Made by a program: the position numbers and the translations under genes. DNA of 64,000 nucleotides from Gammaproteobacteria bacterium (GTDB taxonomy: Bacteria; Pseudomonadota; Gammaproteobacteria; Francisellales; CACEW01), in assembly GCA_030652335.1 (NCBI GenBank), contig JAUSAW010000015.1:1-64000 (forward strand). The letters run 5' to 3'. Below are positions 49,109 to 61,200 of the stretch, in pieces. Within the stretch, counting starts at the first letter, position 1, and every line of letters begins with the position of its first letter. The notes under the pieces were generated by a model. That model was not told where the DNA came from and did not search any database. It worked only from the letters and a program-made list of their open reading frames with translations.

Positions 49109-50059
49109 TTAGGGACGGTCGTCGACTTCCTTAGTTGTTGGAATTAAGGCTTGTCGATTTAGACCGAATAAAACGGCTAGTGCTCCTGCAATATAGATGG
49201 AAGAATAGGTTCCTACCACCACCCCAATCATTAGGGCCAACGAAAAATAATGAATGCTCGGCCCGCCAAAAAAGAATAAGACAGTTACCACGATAAACGT
49301 TAAGCTTGAAGTCATAATGGTACGCGATAGGGTATCGTTAATGGCGCGATTCACCACTTCTTCTACGCTAACCTTACGCATTTTTCTAAAGTTTTCACGG
49401 ATTCGATCGTACACCACGATGGTATCGTTTAAGGAATAACCGATTACCGCTAATACGGCGGCCAAGGCAGTTAGATCAAACCGTAATTGTAATACTGAAA
49501 AAATACCCATAATAATAATCGGGTCATGTGCCAATGCGATAGCGGCACTTACCGCAAAACGCATTTCAAATCGAAGTGCGATATAAACCATAATGCACAA
49601 AACAGCTACTAACATAGCTAAGAATCCACGTTGGGCTAATTCAGCGCCGACTTCAGGTCCGGTGTAATTGACTGAACTTATAGTGGCTGTAGGCCCCAAA
49701 GCGGTTTGAACTTTAGCGGCTAATTGGTCTTGTTCACTTTGACCCTGAGCATTCACTACCTGGTTTTGCATATCTTGAGTAGGCGCCAGGCTTAACATTA
49801 AATCGTGAGTCGATCCAAAGGTAATGACATCGACATGGCTTAAGCCCGCTGCGGCTAATTGCTGATGCACGGTATCTAAATTAGGTGCACTGGGATAAGC
49901 TACTTCAATCGAATAACCACCGGTGAAATCCAGGCCCCAGTTAATGCCGCGCGCAGCTAGCGAGCTAAATGAGGCGATAATTAAAATGGCCGATAGTAAC
50001 CAGCTCCATTTACGAATGCCGAGAAAATCGATATTAGTTTTTAGCTTAAAAAATTCCAT
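49109..50059 (-). CDS. secF: Protein translocase subunit SecF
   Basis: SecF with SecD uses the proton gradient to pull exported proteins into the periplasm. It is 316 aa and six helices are visible. Signatures are GINWGLDFTGGYSIEVAYP, VGAELAQRGFLAMLVAVLCIMVYIALRFE, AVIGYSLNDTIVVYDRIRENFRK and LSRTIMTSSLTFIVVTVLF. It lies 13 bp after secD. Confidence 0.96.
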   Translation of the reverse strand: MEFFKLKTNIDFLGIRKWSWLLSAILIIASFSSLAARGINWGLDFTGGYSIEVAYPSAPNLDTVHQQLAAAGLSHVDVITFGSTHDLMLSLAPTQDMQNQVVNAQGQSEQDQLAAKVQTALGPTATISSVNYTGPEVGAELAQRGFLAMLVAVLCIMVYIALRFEMRFAVSAAIALAHDPIIIMGIFSVLQLRFDLTALAAVLAVIGYSLNDTIVVYDRIRENFRKMRKVSVEEVVNRAINDTLSRTIMTSSLTFIVVTVLFFFGGPSIHYFSLALMIGVVVGTYSSIYIAGALAVLFGLNRQALIPTTKEVDDRP

Positions 50060-50072
50060 TGCTTCGCCCTAC

Positions 50073-51962
50073 CTATATGCCGATGGAAAGGCGTTTTACT
50101 GAACGCTTACCATAAATTAAATTCACGATGCTACGCGTAACCATAATGGCGGTAAACATCGACGTCACGATACCGATCATTAACGTCACGGCGAAACCTT
50201 TAATGGCGCCGGTACCGATCGCAAATAGGATAACGGCTACGATAAAGGTAGTGACGTTAGCATCGACAATGGTAGAGAAAGCCCGCTCGTAACCGGCGTG
50301 AATTGCGCCCTGCACCGGAGTGCCACCGCGTAATTCTTCTCGAATTCGCTCAAAGATAAGCACATTGGCATCGATAGCCATACCGACGTTTAATACGATA
50401 CCGGCAATACCGGGTAAAGATAAAGTAGCGCCTGGCAGCAAGGACATGACCGCGACGATAAAGATTAGATTGAGGATTAAAGCAAAATCGGCGATTAAAC
50501 CAAATACGCGATAGTAACATGCCACAAAGATCATAACGATTAACATGGCCACAGCCACGGATATCGAACCCATCTTAATGTTTTGCATACCTAATGAAGG
50601 ACCGATTTGTTTTTCTTCGACGATCTGAACGGGAGCTGGCAATGCACCGGCTTGAATGGTTAGCGCTAAATCTTGTGCCGCCCTTGAGTTGCCGATGCCG
50701 GTGATTTGGAAATTATTGCCTAAAGCGCTTTGAATGGTCGCTACGTTTACCACGGTTTGATTGGTTTTGGTGGTAGTGATTTCTTTGCCATTGACCAGTT
50801 GCTTATCAAAGGTATTGGTCACCAATACTATTGCCATTAAATGCCCGACATTGGCACCGGTTATCTGACTAAAGTTATCGACTTCAGGGCCGCTTAAGGT
50901 TACTTGCACGACAGGTAGAGAGGTTTGCGGATCATAGCCAACTGTCGCGCCATTAATCGCATTTCCGGTTAAGGCCACCTGGTTTTTTAATACCACTGGA
51001 TTATTATTGGCATCATAATAAAGTCCATCGCCAATCGGCACAGTGCCTTTTGCGGCGGCAGCGGCATTTGCTTGTTCATCGACCAGCATTACTTTTAAGG
51101 TTGCTGTGCCTCCAATAATGGATTTAGCACGGGCCGCATCTTGTACGCCAGGCAATTCAACTACTACGCGATCGGTGCCTTCGCGAGCCACCGAGGCTTC
51201 AGCCACGCCCAAATCATTGACGCGATTGCGCATCACTTGAACGGTCTGTTGTACAGCATAATTTTGAATCTGGGTGATTTCAGCCTGGCTAAAATTCACC
51301 AATAAATTTAATGGCTGCCCAGGGTAAGTGCTAACCACTAAGCTTGGATAATGTGAGCCAATATAGGTTTTAGCCTCGGCATTGGCAGCGGGATCTCTAA
51401 ATTGAACTTGGATGCCTTGATTAGGCACGACGGAAATTCCGGTATAACGAATATTTTGAGTACGTAGATCTTGAGTTAATTGGTCAGAGGTATTTTGGAG
51501 CTTATTATCGACGACAACTTGCATATCGACGTCTAACAAGAAATACATCCCGCCGCGCAAATCCAAGCCTAATTTCATAGGATAGGCGCCGCAATCCATT
51601 AACCATTTAGGCGTATTAGGCGCTAAATTAATAGCTACAACATAGTTATTACCCAATGCCGTTTTTAAGGCATCTTGAGCTTCCATTTGTTGGTCGGTAT
51701 TGCTGAATTTCATTTCGATATCGTAGGTGGAGCTGCTTAAATCAGTATACGTAATAGCATTGCTGCTTAAAATTTGTTGAACATTGCTCACCATAGCCGT
51801 CGTTACTGATTGACCACCTTTCGGGGAAATTTGTACGGCTGGGCTTTCGCCAAACACATTGGGCAGAGCATAGAGACACGCTAGAAGAATTAATACCGCA
51901 ATAAGTACGTATTTCCACACCGGATACCAATTTAACGGCACTGAATTTCTAGCATTGAACAT
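50073..51962 (-). CDS. secD: Protein translocase subunit SecD
   Basis: SecD is the large partner of SecF. It is 629 aa with one N-terminal helix (YVLIAVLILLACLYALPNVFG), a big periplasmic part beginning LGLDLRGGMYFLLDVDM, and five C-terminal helices with GIVLNVGMAIDANVLIFERIREELR. It is in the usual yajC-secD-secF order. A repeat element occupies the 98-bp gap to yajC. Confidence 0.97.
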   Translation of the reverse strand: MFNARNSVPLNWYPVWKYVLIAVLILLACLYALPNVFGESPAVQISPKGGQSVTTAMVSNVQQILSSNAITYTDLSSSTYDIEMKFSNTDQQMEAQDALKTALGNNYVVAINLAPNTPKWLMDCGAYPMKLGLDLRGGMYFLLDVDMQVVVDNKLQNTSDQLTQDLRTQNIRYTGISVVPNQGIQVQFRDPAANAEAKTYIGSHYPSLVVSTYPGQPLNLLVNFSQAEITQIQNYAVQQTVQVMRNRVNDLGVAEASVAREGTDRVVVELPGVQDAARAKSIIGGTATLKVMLVDEQANAAAAAKGTVPIGDGLYYDANNNPVVLKNQVALTGNAINGATVGYDPQTSLPVVQVTLSGPEVDNFSQITGANVGHLMAIVLVTNTFDKQLVNGKEITTTKTNQTVVNVATIQSALGNNFQITGIGNSRAAQDLALTIQAGALPAPVQIVEEKQIGPSLGMQNIKMGSISVAVAMLIVMIFVACYYRVFGLIADFALILNLIFIVAVMSLLPGATLSLPGIAGIVLNVGMAIDANVLIFERIREELRGGTPVQGAIHAGYERAFSTIVDANVTTFIVAVILFAIGTGAIKGFAVTLMIGIVTSMFTAIMVTRSIVNLIYGKRSVKRLSIGI

Positions 51963-51989
51963 TAATTACATCCCCTATATGGCACAGAC

Positions 51990-52055
51990 TTGTCATCCCC
52001 GGCTTGATCGGGGATCCACGTTTTAAACTAGATTCCCGCCTACGCGGGAATGACA
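51990..52055. repeat. Double-hairpin repeat between yajC and secD
   Basis: TGTCATCCCCGGC...GCCGGGGAT-type first palindrome (CCCCGGCTTGATCGGGG) joins a spacer with GTTTTAAAC and a second palindrome ATTCCCGCCTACGCGGGAAT, ending TGACAA. The outer TTGTCA/TGACAA ends are inverted. The layout matches the element at 53630-53692. Confidence 0.85.
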
Positions 52056-52060
52056 AAACC

Positions 52061-52432
52061 CTAAGCGTCTACCACACTGCCTTTAGGCAACATATTAGCA
52101 ATCGCTTGTTTTTGAACTTTAATATCCACGCCTTTAGCGATAGTTAAAGTGATCGAAGTATCTTCTACTTTGCTGATTTTGCCGTAGATTCCACTGGTGG
52201 TCATTACTTCATCGCCCGCTTCTATGCTATTCATCAATTCGCGCTGTTCTTTATTACGGCGCATCTGTGGACGAATCAACATAAAGTAAAATACCAATAA
52301 CAAAGCACCTAGCATTAAAAATGAAGGCAGGCTAGAGCCTCCCGCTGCTGGTTGGCCAAATGACATGCTTTCTGCAAAAGCGCTACCGCCTGCCAATGCC
52401 CATATACTTAAACCTGCTAATACCTTACGCAT
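52061..52432 (-). CDS. yajC: Preprotein translocase accessory subunit YajC
   Basis: YajC is a small membrane protein that associates with SecDF. From the ATG at 52432 (AGGGG six bases upstream) it is 123 aa. The membrane helix and following sequence LPSFLMLGALLLVFYFMLIRPQMRRNKEQ are the family signature, followed by GDEVMTTSGIYGKISKVED. The extra N-terminal hydrophobic stretch (VLAGLSIWALAGGSAFAES) looks like a cleavable signal, present in some YajC proteins. Confidence 0.95.
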   Translation of the reverse strand: MRKVLAGLSIWALAGGSAFAESMSFGQPAAGGSSLPSFLMLGALLLVFYFMLIRPQMRRNKEQRELMNSIEAGDEVMTTSGIYGKISKVEDTSITLTIAKGVDIKVQKQAIANMLPKGSVVDA

Positions 52433-52450
52433 CACTTACCCCTATTTTAT

Positions 52451-53605
<1,155 letters not shown>

Positions 53606-53629
53606 TCACAACCCCCGACTCTGGAGCCT

Positions 53630-53692
53630 GTCATTCCCGCGGAGGCTGGAATCCATGTTTAAACCTGGATTCCCGGTTTTACGGGAATGACA
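53630..53692. repeat. Double-hairpin repeat between queA and tgt
   Basis: TGTCATTCCCGCGGAGGCTGGAAT, a GTTTAAAC core, and GGATTCCCGGTTTTACGGGAATGACAA form two hairpins flanking a central palindrome. The structure and ends match 51990-52055, so it is a family of about 65 bp. Confidence 0.85.
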
Positions 53693-53707
53693 ACTTGCCT
53701 GACGCTA

Positions 53708-54727
53708 CTAAATTATCAACATCGCATCGCCATAACTAAAAAACCGATAGCGCTCATTAATAGCAATTTGATAGGCCCTCTGAACATTCTCAATTCCAGC
53801 AAAGGCACTAATCAGCATTAGCAAGGTAGACTGCGGTAAATGGAAGTTGGTGATCATAGCATCGATCACTTTAAACGCATAGCCTGGGCAAATAAATATG
53901 GCGGTCTCACCCTGATAGGCTTCAAGCTTGCCGCTTTTAGCCGCTGACTCTAAACAACGCACGCTAGTGGTGCCTACCGCAATCACTTTTTTACCATTGG
54001 CTTTAGTAGCATTTACCGCGTCGACTACCGATTGCGGGACATCGATCCATTCGCTATGCATTTTATGCTCGGTAATATTATCGACTCTGACTGGCTGAAA
54101 AGTTCCCGCCCCCACATGTAAGGTGACAAATTCAAATCGAACGCCTTTACTTTTAAGGGCTTCGAGCAAACTCAAATCAAAGTGTAAGCCTGCCGTAGGC
54201 GCGGCAACAGAACCTTCAGGCTTGGCATAGACCGTCTGGTAACGCTCTCGGTCGAATTGCTCGTCTTCTCGCTCCATATAATGCGGAAGGGGAATATGGC
54301 CTACCTCTGCCATTAGTTCCCAGACCGTCTTAGTAGAGCGTAAATTTAAGATAAACAGATCGCCCTCTCTGCCCTCGCAGACAAAGACGGAGCCTTCTTG
54401 CAAAATAAGTTCGGCGCCGGGCTTGGGGGATTTACTAGCTTTGACATGCGCCAAGACTTTATGATCATCGAGCACCCTCTCGATTAGCATTTCAACCTGA
54501 CCGCCGGTGGGCTTCTTAGCAAATAAACGCGCCGGAATCACCTTGCTATTATTAAAGATTAATAGGTCGCCCGGATGGAGATATTCCAGGATATCGGCAA
54601 AATGCTGATGGGAAATATCGCCCGTAGTTTTATCCAAAACCAATAGGCGGCTAGCGCTTCTCTCTGATAAAGGCTTGGCAGCGATTAGCTCTTTAGGCAA
54701 ATGATAATCAAAATCTTGTAATTTCAT
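53708..54727 (-). CDS. queA: S-adenosylmethionine:tRNA ribosyltransferase-isomerase
   Basis: QueA adds the epoxycyclopentane part (from SAM ribose) to preQ1 in tRNA. The 339 residues start with [15 protein letters not shown] and include [52 protein letters not shown] and the C-terminal [19 protein letters not shown]. It is followed by tgt, so the two queuosine steps are grouped. Confidence 0.96.
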   Translation of the reverse strand: MKLQDFDYHLPKELIAAKPLSERSASRLLVLDKTTGDISHQHFADILEYLHPGDLLIFNNSKVIPARLFAKKPTGGQVEMLIERVLDDHKVLAHVKASKSPKPGAELILQEGSVFVCEGREGDLFILNLRSTKTVWELMAEVGHIPLPHYMEREDEQFDRERYQTVYAKPEGSVAAPTAGLHFDLSLLEALKSKGVRFEFVTLHVGAGTFQPVRVDNITEHKMHSEWIDVPQSVVDAVNATKANGKKVIAVGTTSVRCLESAAKSGKLEAYQGETAIFICPGYAFKVIDAMITNFHLPQSTLLMLISAFAGIENVQRAYQIAINERYRFFSYGDAMLII

Positions 54728-54778
54728 GGTATGAATTCAAAAACGAAAATTCTACCACGACTACGAACCAGAGTGAAG

Positions 54779-56041
54779 CTATGCCGGCTCGACGATATCG
54801 TTATCAAGCTCGGTTAAGACCGGTGTCTTAATAATGGCAACAAGTGAAATCACCGCACAAACCAATAATACCAAAACAGCCGACATTTCCGGGTGCAGGG
54901 AATACTTATAAGTTTCGATAATAATTACGGGCACCAGACCCACGATCGAAAAACCCCCCATATAACAGATCGATACCCCGGTGTAACGAATCGGCGTTGG
55001 GAACATTTCAGCTAATACGCAGGGGTAACAACCCGCCATCAGCACGATTAATAGATAATAGCTCAGCATAAAGACATAGAGGTCCCAGCCATGGTGCAGT
55101 TTTAATAGATCGAATATGGGCAGTAGTAAAATAATAGTGGCCATAATCCCACCAGACAATAACAATTTGCGCCCCACTCTATCCGACCAATACCCGATTA
55201 CAGGCAACAATAAACTGGTAATCATAAAGCTTACGAGTAAAGCCGAAAAAGCGGTGTGCTCGCTATACTGAAAATTCTCCTCCACATAGGTCGGCAGCAC
55301 CAAGCCAAAAGTCACCATCGAGGCTGGTAGCAACATAATCCCTATGCCTTTTATGAATTGGAACTTATGATCTTTTACCGCCTGCCATTGTAATTGATAA
55401 CTTATCGGCTTTTGCTTTAAAAATACTGGGGTCTCCTCAACTTTTCGCCTAACTAAATAACCTGTCAAACCCAAGATGCCTCCAAAAAAGAACGGCAAAC
55501 GCCAACCCCATTGCATAATCTGAGCGGTACTTAATTCAGACGTCAGGATGAGATTAATCAAACTGCTTAGCATGGCGCCAAAACCAACCCCCATAAAGAC
55601 TAAGCCACATAGAAAACCACGGTTTTTAAGGGTGGCATGTTCGGTAATAAAGGTAATACCTCCAGGCAGCTCAGCACCATGAGATAGACCCTGAATAAAG
55701 CGCAATGCAAATATAGCCAGCGCCCCCCACAAGCCAAATTGGTGAGAGGTTGGTAACAATCCAATGGTGATAGTCGCCAGAGACATTAAAATAATACTGG
55801 CTATAAAAACAGTCTTGCGGCCATGCCTATCTGCCCAAATCGCAAAAAACGCCCCCAGCGGTGAAGAAAAATAAGCCACCGAAAATAACATCATGGTTTC
55901 AAGCAAGGCGTTAATAGGATTGTCTTTTGGAAAAAATAAGGCACTTAAATACGTCGCTAACATCGCAAAGGTCACGAAGTTATAATATTCCAAGGCCGAG
56001 CCAATGCTGGAAATCAACGTTAATCGAGTAAGTTTTTGCAT
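54779..56041 (-). CDS. MHS-family (ProP-like) MFS transporter
   Basis: This is a metabolite:H+ symporter of the MHS branch, 420 aa with 12 helices. The family start LISSIGSALEYYNFVTFAMLATYLSALFFP and the loop 2-3 motif ADRHGRKTVF are present. ALRFIQGLSHGAELPGGITFITEHA and the loop 8-9 motif SDRVGRKLLLS are also typical. Substrates in this branch include proline, betaine and organic acids; this one cannot be assigned. It shares a strand with the ankyrin gene, 21 bp upstream. Confidence 0.85.
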   Translation of the reverse strand: MQKLTRLTLISSIGSALEYYNFVTFAMLATYLSALFFPKDNPINALLETMMLFSVAYFSSPLGAFFAIWADRHGRKTVFIASIILMSLATITIGLLPTSHQFGLWGALAIFALRFIQGLSHGAELPGGITFITEHATLKNRGFLCGLVFMGVGFGAMLSSLINLILTSELSTAQIMQWGWRLPFFFGGILGLTGYLVRRKVEETPVFLKQKPISYQLQWQAVKDHKFQFIKGIGIMLLPASMVTFGLVLPTYVEENFQYSEHTAFSALLVSFMITSLLLPVIGYWSDRVGRKLLLSGGIMATIILLLPIFDLLKLHHGWDLYVFMLSYYLLIVLMAGCYPCVLAEMFPTPIRYTGVSICYMGGFSIVGLVPVIIIETYKYSLHPEMSAVLVLLVCAVISLVAIIKTPVLTELDNDIVEPA

Positions 56042-56062
56042 TTTAGTCCTTTACAATAACGA

Positions 56063-57514
56063 CTAGCTAGGACTTAAGGCAGGATCTTCTGATACATTGC
56101 TTTCAGCTGGAACTTCTGGCGCATTTGATTCGACCGGCACTTCAGGTGGATTAAATTCGCTAGGTATTTCAGATACGTTACTTGGCGGTATATCAGCACA
56201 AACACCCGCACCCCCTGCGACAGGCTCACGGTAGAAAACCGTTTCAGCCCGATCTGTTGGCATTGGAATAGCAGTCATCATACTGGCAATAGTTTTATCC
56301 GAAAGTTCATTGGCATAGGTTCGTGCTGATTTACCTAAGCCATCTAGAATATCCGGATTAGCCCCTGCTTTTAACAATAATGCCACAGCTGCCTGAAAGT
56401 TATCAATGACTGCCCAGTGTAAGGCCGCACGCTTTTTATCACCTGAATCAGGCTCATCTATATGTTTCACATGGGATATTAATTTTTCGAAAGGCTCTAT
56501 CTTACCTATATGTGCTGCGCGTCTCAACGCTTTTTCAGGACTTGGTAAATCGCTATCTGATTTAAGTTGATACGATCTAAGGAGTTCATCACATTCTGCC
56601 TTACGCGATTCGTATACCAATTTAAACGCTTTAATTTTGCTTCGAACCTGACTATATTCCGATAAACTTCTACTTAAAAGCTCCTGTCCTGGATCGCGAT
56701 AAAAAGCATCCTCTTCTGGCTTAATGACTTGTTTCATAGCATTGAATAACAAAGATTCTTCCGTGTAATATCCTTCGTTATCCCGCAGTTGAAACATCGT
56801 TTTACCAATCACTGATTCTAACGCCGCCACACCCTCCTTCTTAGCAGCCGCTTTTATAAGAGGCGAGGCTATTTGCATCCTTGCATATTGAGCCAATATA
56901 GCCTGAATAATTACTCGCAAGGTCTCCTCTTTGGAGATACTTTCACCGATTGAAGGCTCTATTATTGCCAGCCTCTGGAAAAAATTATCTGGAAATTTTT
57001 CGTCAAACTCTATAGCTGCTATCGCCTTTACATAGGATTTCACTTCTGCTTTATCGACCCAATCTTTGATATGATAAGGTAGATAATAAAATTTCAAAAA
57101 TTCCATCAACTTAACCTTATTCCCATAAAAGGGATCAGCGCCATTATTTAATAAAATTTGCGCAGATTTCAGATGGCCTGCATCAATGGCACGGAATAGA
57201 ATTGTTGCTATACGCCCAGTAAGAGCAGCAAGTGATATGCTAGCCCTTTTTGTGTCAACGATATGATTTACTTGTGCACCGTTCTTAACAAGTACAGCCA
57301 CTATATCATCACGCCCTTTGCGTGCTGCCGCATCTAATGGGGTTTCGCCATCCGCATCTTCCTCATTAGGATTATCCCCTTTAAGTAAGAGTCGACATAC
57401 TTCTTTAAGATTGCCCATAAATGCGGCTTGTTGCATCTCACTCATCCCAATCGCTGCGGTGGCCTTTTGCATTCCACTTATTCCCATGGATGAGAGCGCG
57501 CCAAAAAATGCCAT
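56063..57514 (-). CDS. Ankyrin-repeat protein, effector-like, 483 aa
   Basis: Ankyrin repeats are visible near residues 28-60 (AAFMGNLKEVCRLLLKGDNP), 58-92 (GETPLDAAARKGRDDIVAVL), 110-135 (AIDAGHLKSAQILLNNGADP) and 355-395 (ALHWAVIDNFQAAVALLLKA). Between them is a helical region of about 200 residues without a known domain. The C-terminus is Pro/Glu/Ser-rich (PPEVPVESNAPEVPAES). AAGGAATGTAAA precedes the ATG. The style is that of host-targeted proteins of intracellular gammaproteobacteria. A role in host interaction is inference; no secretion signal is certain. Confidence 0.8.
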   Translation of the reverse strand: MAFFGALSSMGISGMQKATAAIGMSEMQQAAFMGNLKEVCRLLLKGDNPNEEDADGETPLDAAARKGRDDIVAVLVKNGAQVNHIVDTKRASISLAALTGRIATILFRAIDAGHLKSAQILLNNGADPFYGNKVKLMEFLKFYYLPYHIKDWVDKAEVKSYVKAIAAIEFDEKFPDNFFQRLAIIEPSIGESISKEETLRVIIQAILAQYARMQIASPLIKAAAKKEGVAALESVIGKTMFQLRDNEGYYTEESLLFNAMKQVIKPEEDAFYRDPGQELLSRSLSEYSQVRSKIKAFKLVYESRKAECDELLRSYQLKSDSDLPSPEKALRRAAHIGKIEPFEKLISHVKHIDEPDSGDKKRAALHWAVIDNFQAAVALLLKAGANPDILDGLGKSARTYANELSDKTIASMMTAIPMPTDRAETVFYREPVAGGAGVCADIPPSNVSEIPSEFNPPEVPVESNAPEVPAESNVSEDPALSPS

Positions 57515-57634
57515 TTTACATTCCTTATTAAGTCAGTTAGTAATTCAGCATAAACTTTATACCCTTCAAGAAGATAATTCAATACGCCGATTTGCTTGAC
57601 AGAAAAGCCTAAGCCAGTATAATCCGGTTTCCGT

Positions 57635-57721
57635 GCCGAGATGGCGGAACTGGTAGACGCGCTGGACTCAAAATCCAGTTGTAGAAATGCAGTAAGAGTT
57701 CGATTCTCTTTCTCGGCACCA
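57635..57721 (+). tRNA. tRNA-Leu(CAA)
   Basis: The acceptor GCCGAGA pairs with TCTCGGC, followed by ACCA (CCA encoded). The anticodon stem CTGGA/TCCAG holds the loop CTCAAAA, giving anticodon CAA. A long variable arm and TTCGATTC T-loop fit the class II Leu tRNA. Its 3' 16 bases recur at 62547. Confidence 0.95.
57703..57718 (+). other. Candidate attL: 3' end of tRNA-Leu
   Basis: ATTCTCTTTCTCGGCA in the tRNA 3' end matches ATTCTTTTTCTCGGCA at 62547-62562 in 15 of 16 positions and the same orientation. tRNA 3' ends are standard integration sites for tyrosine-recombinase elements. Confidence 0.55.
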
Positions 57722-57964
57722 TTTATAGGTTCGTAGAAGTTCCAGCAAGTCCCCAGAAGTTCATAAATTTTTAAATAATTAAGCAGTTAAGCAAAATCTT
57801 AGTTCCTGATAGTTTGCCGACGTCCTAGCCCGTCCAGCGCCAATATATATAGATTTGTATATATTTTTATCTATACCAACTCCGACTTAACTGTACTGAA
57901 AACCAAGCCTATTTGACAATTCTCAATTAGATTAATTAAGGATTAACTTCTTTTTATACAGCTG
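57722..57964. other. AT-rich gap after tRNA-Leu, inside the candidate island
   Basis: 243 bp without a gene. It begins with short repeated GAAGTTC/CAAGTCCCC/AGAAGTTC words like those next to integrase att sites, then has a TATATATAGATTTGTATATA stretch. TATATATAGATTTG recurs near 62495. No integrase frame is present. Confidence 0.5.
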
Positions 57965-58252
57965 CTATTTCGGTATGTTATCTTCCGATTTCTTAATACC
58001 AATTGCTTCACTAATTTCATTTCGATACAAATAAGTACCATAAGCTATTGCAGCTACTCCTATTACTCCTAACACTATTGCCGAATTGCCATAATTGGTA
58101 TGTGTGGTTTTATCACCTATAATGGCATCACCACCAACATGGTTACCAGTAATGACACTTCGACCTGAACCAATACCTGCCCCAACGCTAGCAACAGGCT
58201 TATCACTTGAAATCATTGACTTTGTTGCCAACCAGATTTGCCAGATACTCAT
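57965..58252 (-). CDS. Small membrane partner of the NACHT-HEAT protein, 95 aa
   Basis: No known family. The middle part ITGNHVGGDAIIGDKTTHTN resembles NTVGRDITIGDRITNIYNN at the start of the NACHT protein encoded just upstream in the operon. In both it is followed by one transmembrane helix (AIVLGVIGVAAIAYGTYLY here). The tail is charged (RNEISEAIGIKKSED). AAGGAGATAAGC precedes the ATG, a strong ribosome site, and the gene begins 37 bp after the NACHT stop. A shared self-assembly or membrane-docking module is the natural reading; the function is unknown. Confidence 0.7.
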   Translation of the reverse strand: MSIWQIWLATKSMISSDKPVASVGAGIGSGRSVITGNHVGGDAIIGDKTTHTNYGNSAIVLGVIGVAAIAYGTYLYRNEISEAIGIKKSEDNIPK

Positions 58253-58289
58253 GCTTATCTCCTTCTATTAATCAATGGGAAGAAACACC

Positions 58290-61200
58290 TTAGGCAAGAA
58301 CTGTTTCTTCTCCTAAATCTTCATAAACTTTTATTCGTCCAACACCAGCTCCTTCATAGAAAAATCTACGGCCAGTGCCTTCTTCTGTTTCAGGATAGTC
58401 AATACGAGAAGAAGCTGTTGAAGTTCTGGTACTATGAACACTATGAAATGGGGTTGCCATTACATTATTCTCAGCAACGGCTGGTCTTAAAGAAATACAA
58501 CTTTTATCAATCTTTTGCAGGGCGGATATAGCATCATGTCGCACACCACTATCTGAATCGTTTAAAGCATCCCGTAATGCGGCTATTACCTCAGGCAGTT
58601 GTTCGCCCGATTTCTGGCCTATGTTACCTAAAGCCACTGCAGCAGCACATCGCATAGACTCATTTGAATCTTTTAAAGCATCCCGTAATGTGGCTATTAC
58701 CTCAGGCAGTTGCTTACCTGCCGCCTGGCCTATGTTACCCAAGGCCTCTGCAGCAGCACGTCGCACATACTCATTTGAATCTTTTAAAGCACCCCGTAAT
58801 GCGGCTATTACTTCAGGTAGTTGTTCACCTGCTCTCTGGCCTATTTTACCCAAGGTCTCTGCAGCAGCACGTCGCACATACGACTCTGAATCTTTTAAAG
58901 CATCCCGTAATGCGGTTATTACTTCAGGTAGTTGTTTACCTGCTCTCTGGCCTATTTTACCCAAGGCCTCTGCAACATCACGTCGCACAAACTCATTTGA
59001 ATCTTTTAAGGCGCTCAGTAAGGCGGCTATTATCTCAGGCAGTTGCTCACCTGCCACCTGGCCTATTTTACCCAAGGCCTCTGCTGAAGAGGATCGCACA
59101 CCACTATTTGAATCTTTTAAAGCACTCAGCAATGCGGCTGTTACCTCAGGCTGTCGTTCGCCCAATTTCTGGCCTATGTTAACCAAGGCCTCTGCAGCAG
59201 CACGTCGCACACTCAGATCTGAATCTTTTAAGGCGCTCAGTAAGGCGGCTATTACTACCTCAGGCAGTTGTTCGCCCGATTTCTGGCCTATTTTACCCAA
59301 GGCGTCTACAGCAGCATGTCGCACATCACAGTCTGAATCATTTAAAGCACTCAGTAATGCGGCTATTATCTCAGGCAGTTGCTCACCCGCCGCCTGACCT
59401 ATGTTACCCAAGGCCTTTGCAACACCACGTCGCACAAGCCCATTTGAATCTTTTAAGGCGCTTAGTAATGCGGCTATTATCTCAGACCGTTGTTCACCCA
59501 CCGCCTGGCCTATTTCACCCAAGGCATATGCAGCATAACATCGCACAAACCACTCTGAATCTTTTAGAGCACCCCGTAATGCGGCTATTATCTCAGGCAA
59601 TTGCTTACTCGCCGCTTGGCCTATGTTACCCAAGACCACTGCAGCAGCACGTCGCATATCACTAGCTGAATCTTTTAAAGCATCCAGCAATGCGGCTATT
59701 ACCTCAGGCAATTGCTCACCCGCCACCTGGCCTATGTTAACCAAGGCCTCTGCAGCATCACGTCGCACACTAAGATCTGAATCTTTTAAGGCGCTCAGTA
59801 AGGCGGCTATTACCTCAGGCAATTGCTCACCCGCCGCCTGGCCTATTTTAACCAAGGCCTTTGCAACATTACGTCGCACATACTCACTTGAATCTTTTAA
59901 AGTATCCCGTAATGCGGCTATTATCTCAGGTAGTTGCTTACCAGCCGCCTGGCCTATAGTAATCAAGGCCTCTGCAGCAGCACTTCGCACATACTCATTT
60001 GAATCTTTTAAAGCACCCCGTAATGCGGCTATTACCTCAGGCAGTTGTTCGCCCGATTTCGGGCCTATGTTACCCAAGACCTCTGCAGCAGCATGTCGCA
60101 TATCCTCATTTGAATCTTTTAAAACATTCCGTAATGCGGCTATTACCTCAGGCAGTTGTTCGCCCGATTTCGGGCCTATATTACCCAAGACCCTTGCAAA
60201 AGAGTATCGCACATTACTATTTGAATCTTTTAAAGCACTTATTACCGTATTAACTAAGAGTTTAGCTTTTTCTAACTTAGCATTGTGCTGCAACAATTGA
60301 ATCGCAAAATACCAATTTTCACGATTGAGGTAGAGCTGTTCAAATACACTCGCTAAATGCTTGTAAATAAGATCGGGATATCGCCCTAGCATTGCCGCAT
60401 AACTATCAATGTCTATTTCTCTAATTATTTCATCACTTAACCATTCACAGATGAGTGTATGTTCTCGTGAACCCTCGGTTAAGCAGTCAGCTTCTCCTAC
60501 AACCTGAATGACTAAAGTGAGATGTCTTACGCCAATCATTTCTCTTGGGGCCTGGTCAACTAATTCCAGGAAATTATGCACGTATGCTGACTTATCCTTT
60601 TTGTCCTGTTCAGCTAATAACCCTCCAACAAAGCCCCAAACGAGTTCATAGCGTTTATTGTATTTATTGTCCTTGAATACTTGTATTGCTTCAGTTTTTG
60701 TTGTTTCATCCTTATTGCTGAATTTATCAATCCAGGCCCTGGCTGTTAAATATTCTTGCAGAGTCAAATGCTGAAAGCTATGCTCAGTCTCGTCAACATC
60801 ACCTTTTTCTTCAATACAACGGATCAACCCAAATTCATGCAAAACGGTTTTACGCCTTGAAGCTGGCATACTATCTGGAAAGCAGGAAAGGATGTTTTTT
60901 CCTTGAAATATAAACTGATTGGCTTTAAAACGTTCATAAGCAATAGTATTTAAGACTAATGTAATTTCTCGCTTATCTATTTCATTTAAGATTTCCTTCG
61001 TGCTTAAATCTTTAATGATCAGATCAGTTGGTGCTTTTTCTAAATAACGTCGGCATAAGGATTTGTAGATGGAACTATATAATCCTGTAAGGCTTAAACT
61101 TGCAATAGAACTTGCTTCTTTTTGCGATAAATAATTGTCCCAGGCATAACACATTAACTCTAAGACCACAGGGATTCTTGTCATTCCTGCTAGCTGGGCT

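Noticed and set aside
58510..60178. Possible CRISPR array because of regular spacing
   Set aside because: The units are 111 bp, contiguous and coding in frame, without unique spacers. They are HEAT repeats.
58621..60300. Long plus-strand open frames (225-258 codons) opposite the HEAT repeats
   Set aside because: They arise because one stop-free 111-bp unit is repeated. Their protein is a low-complexity repeat, there is no ribosome site, and the minus strand has a clear HEAT array.
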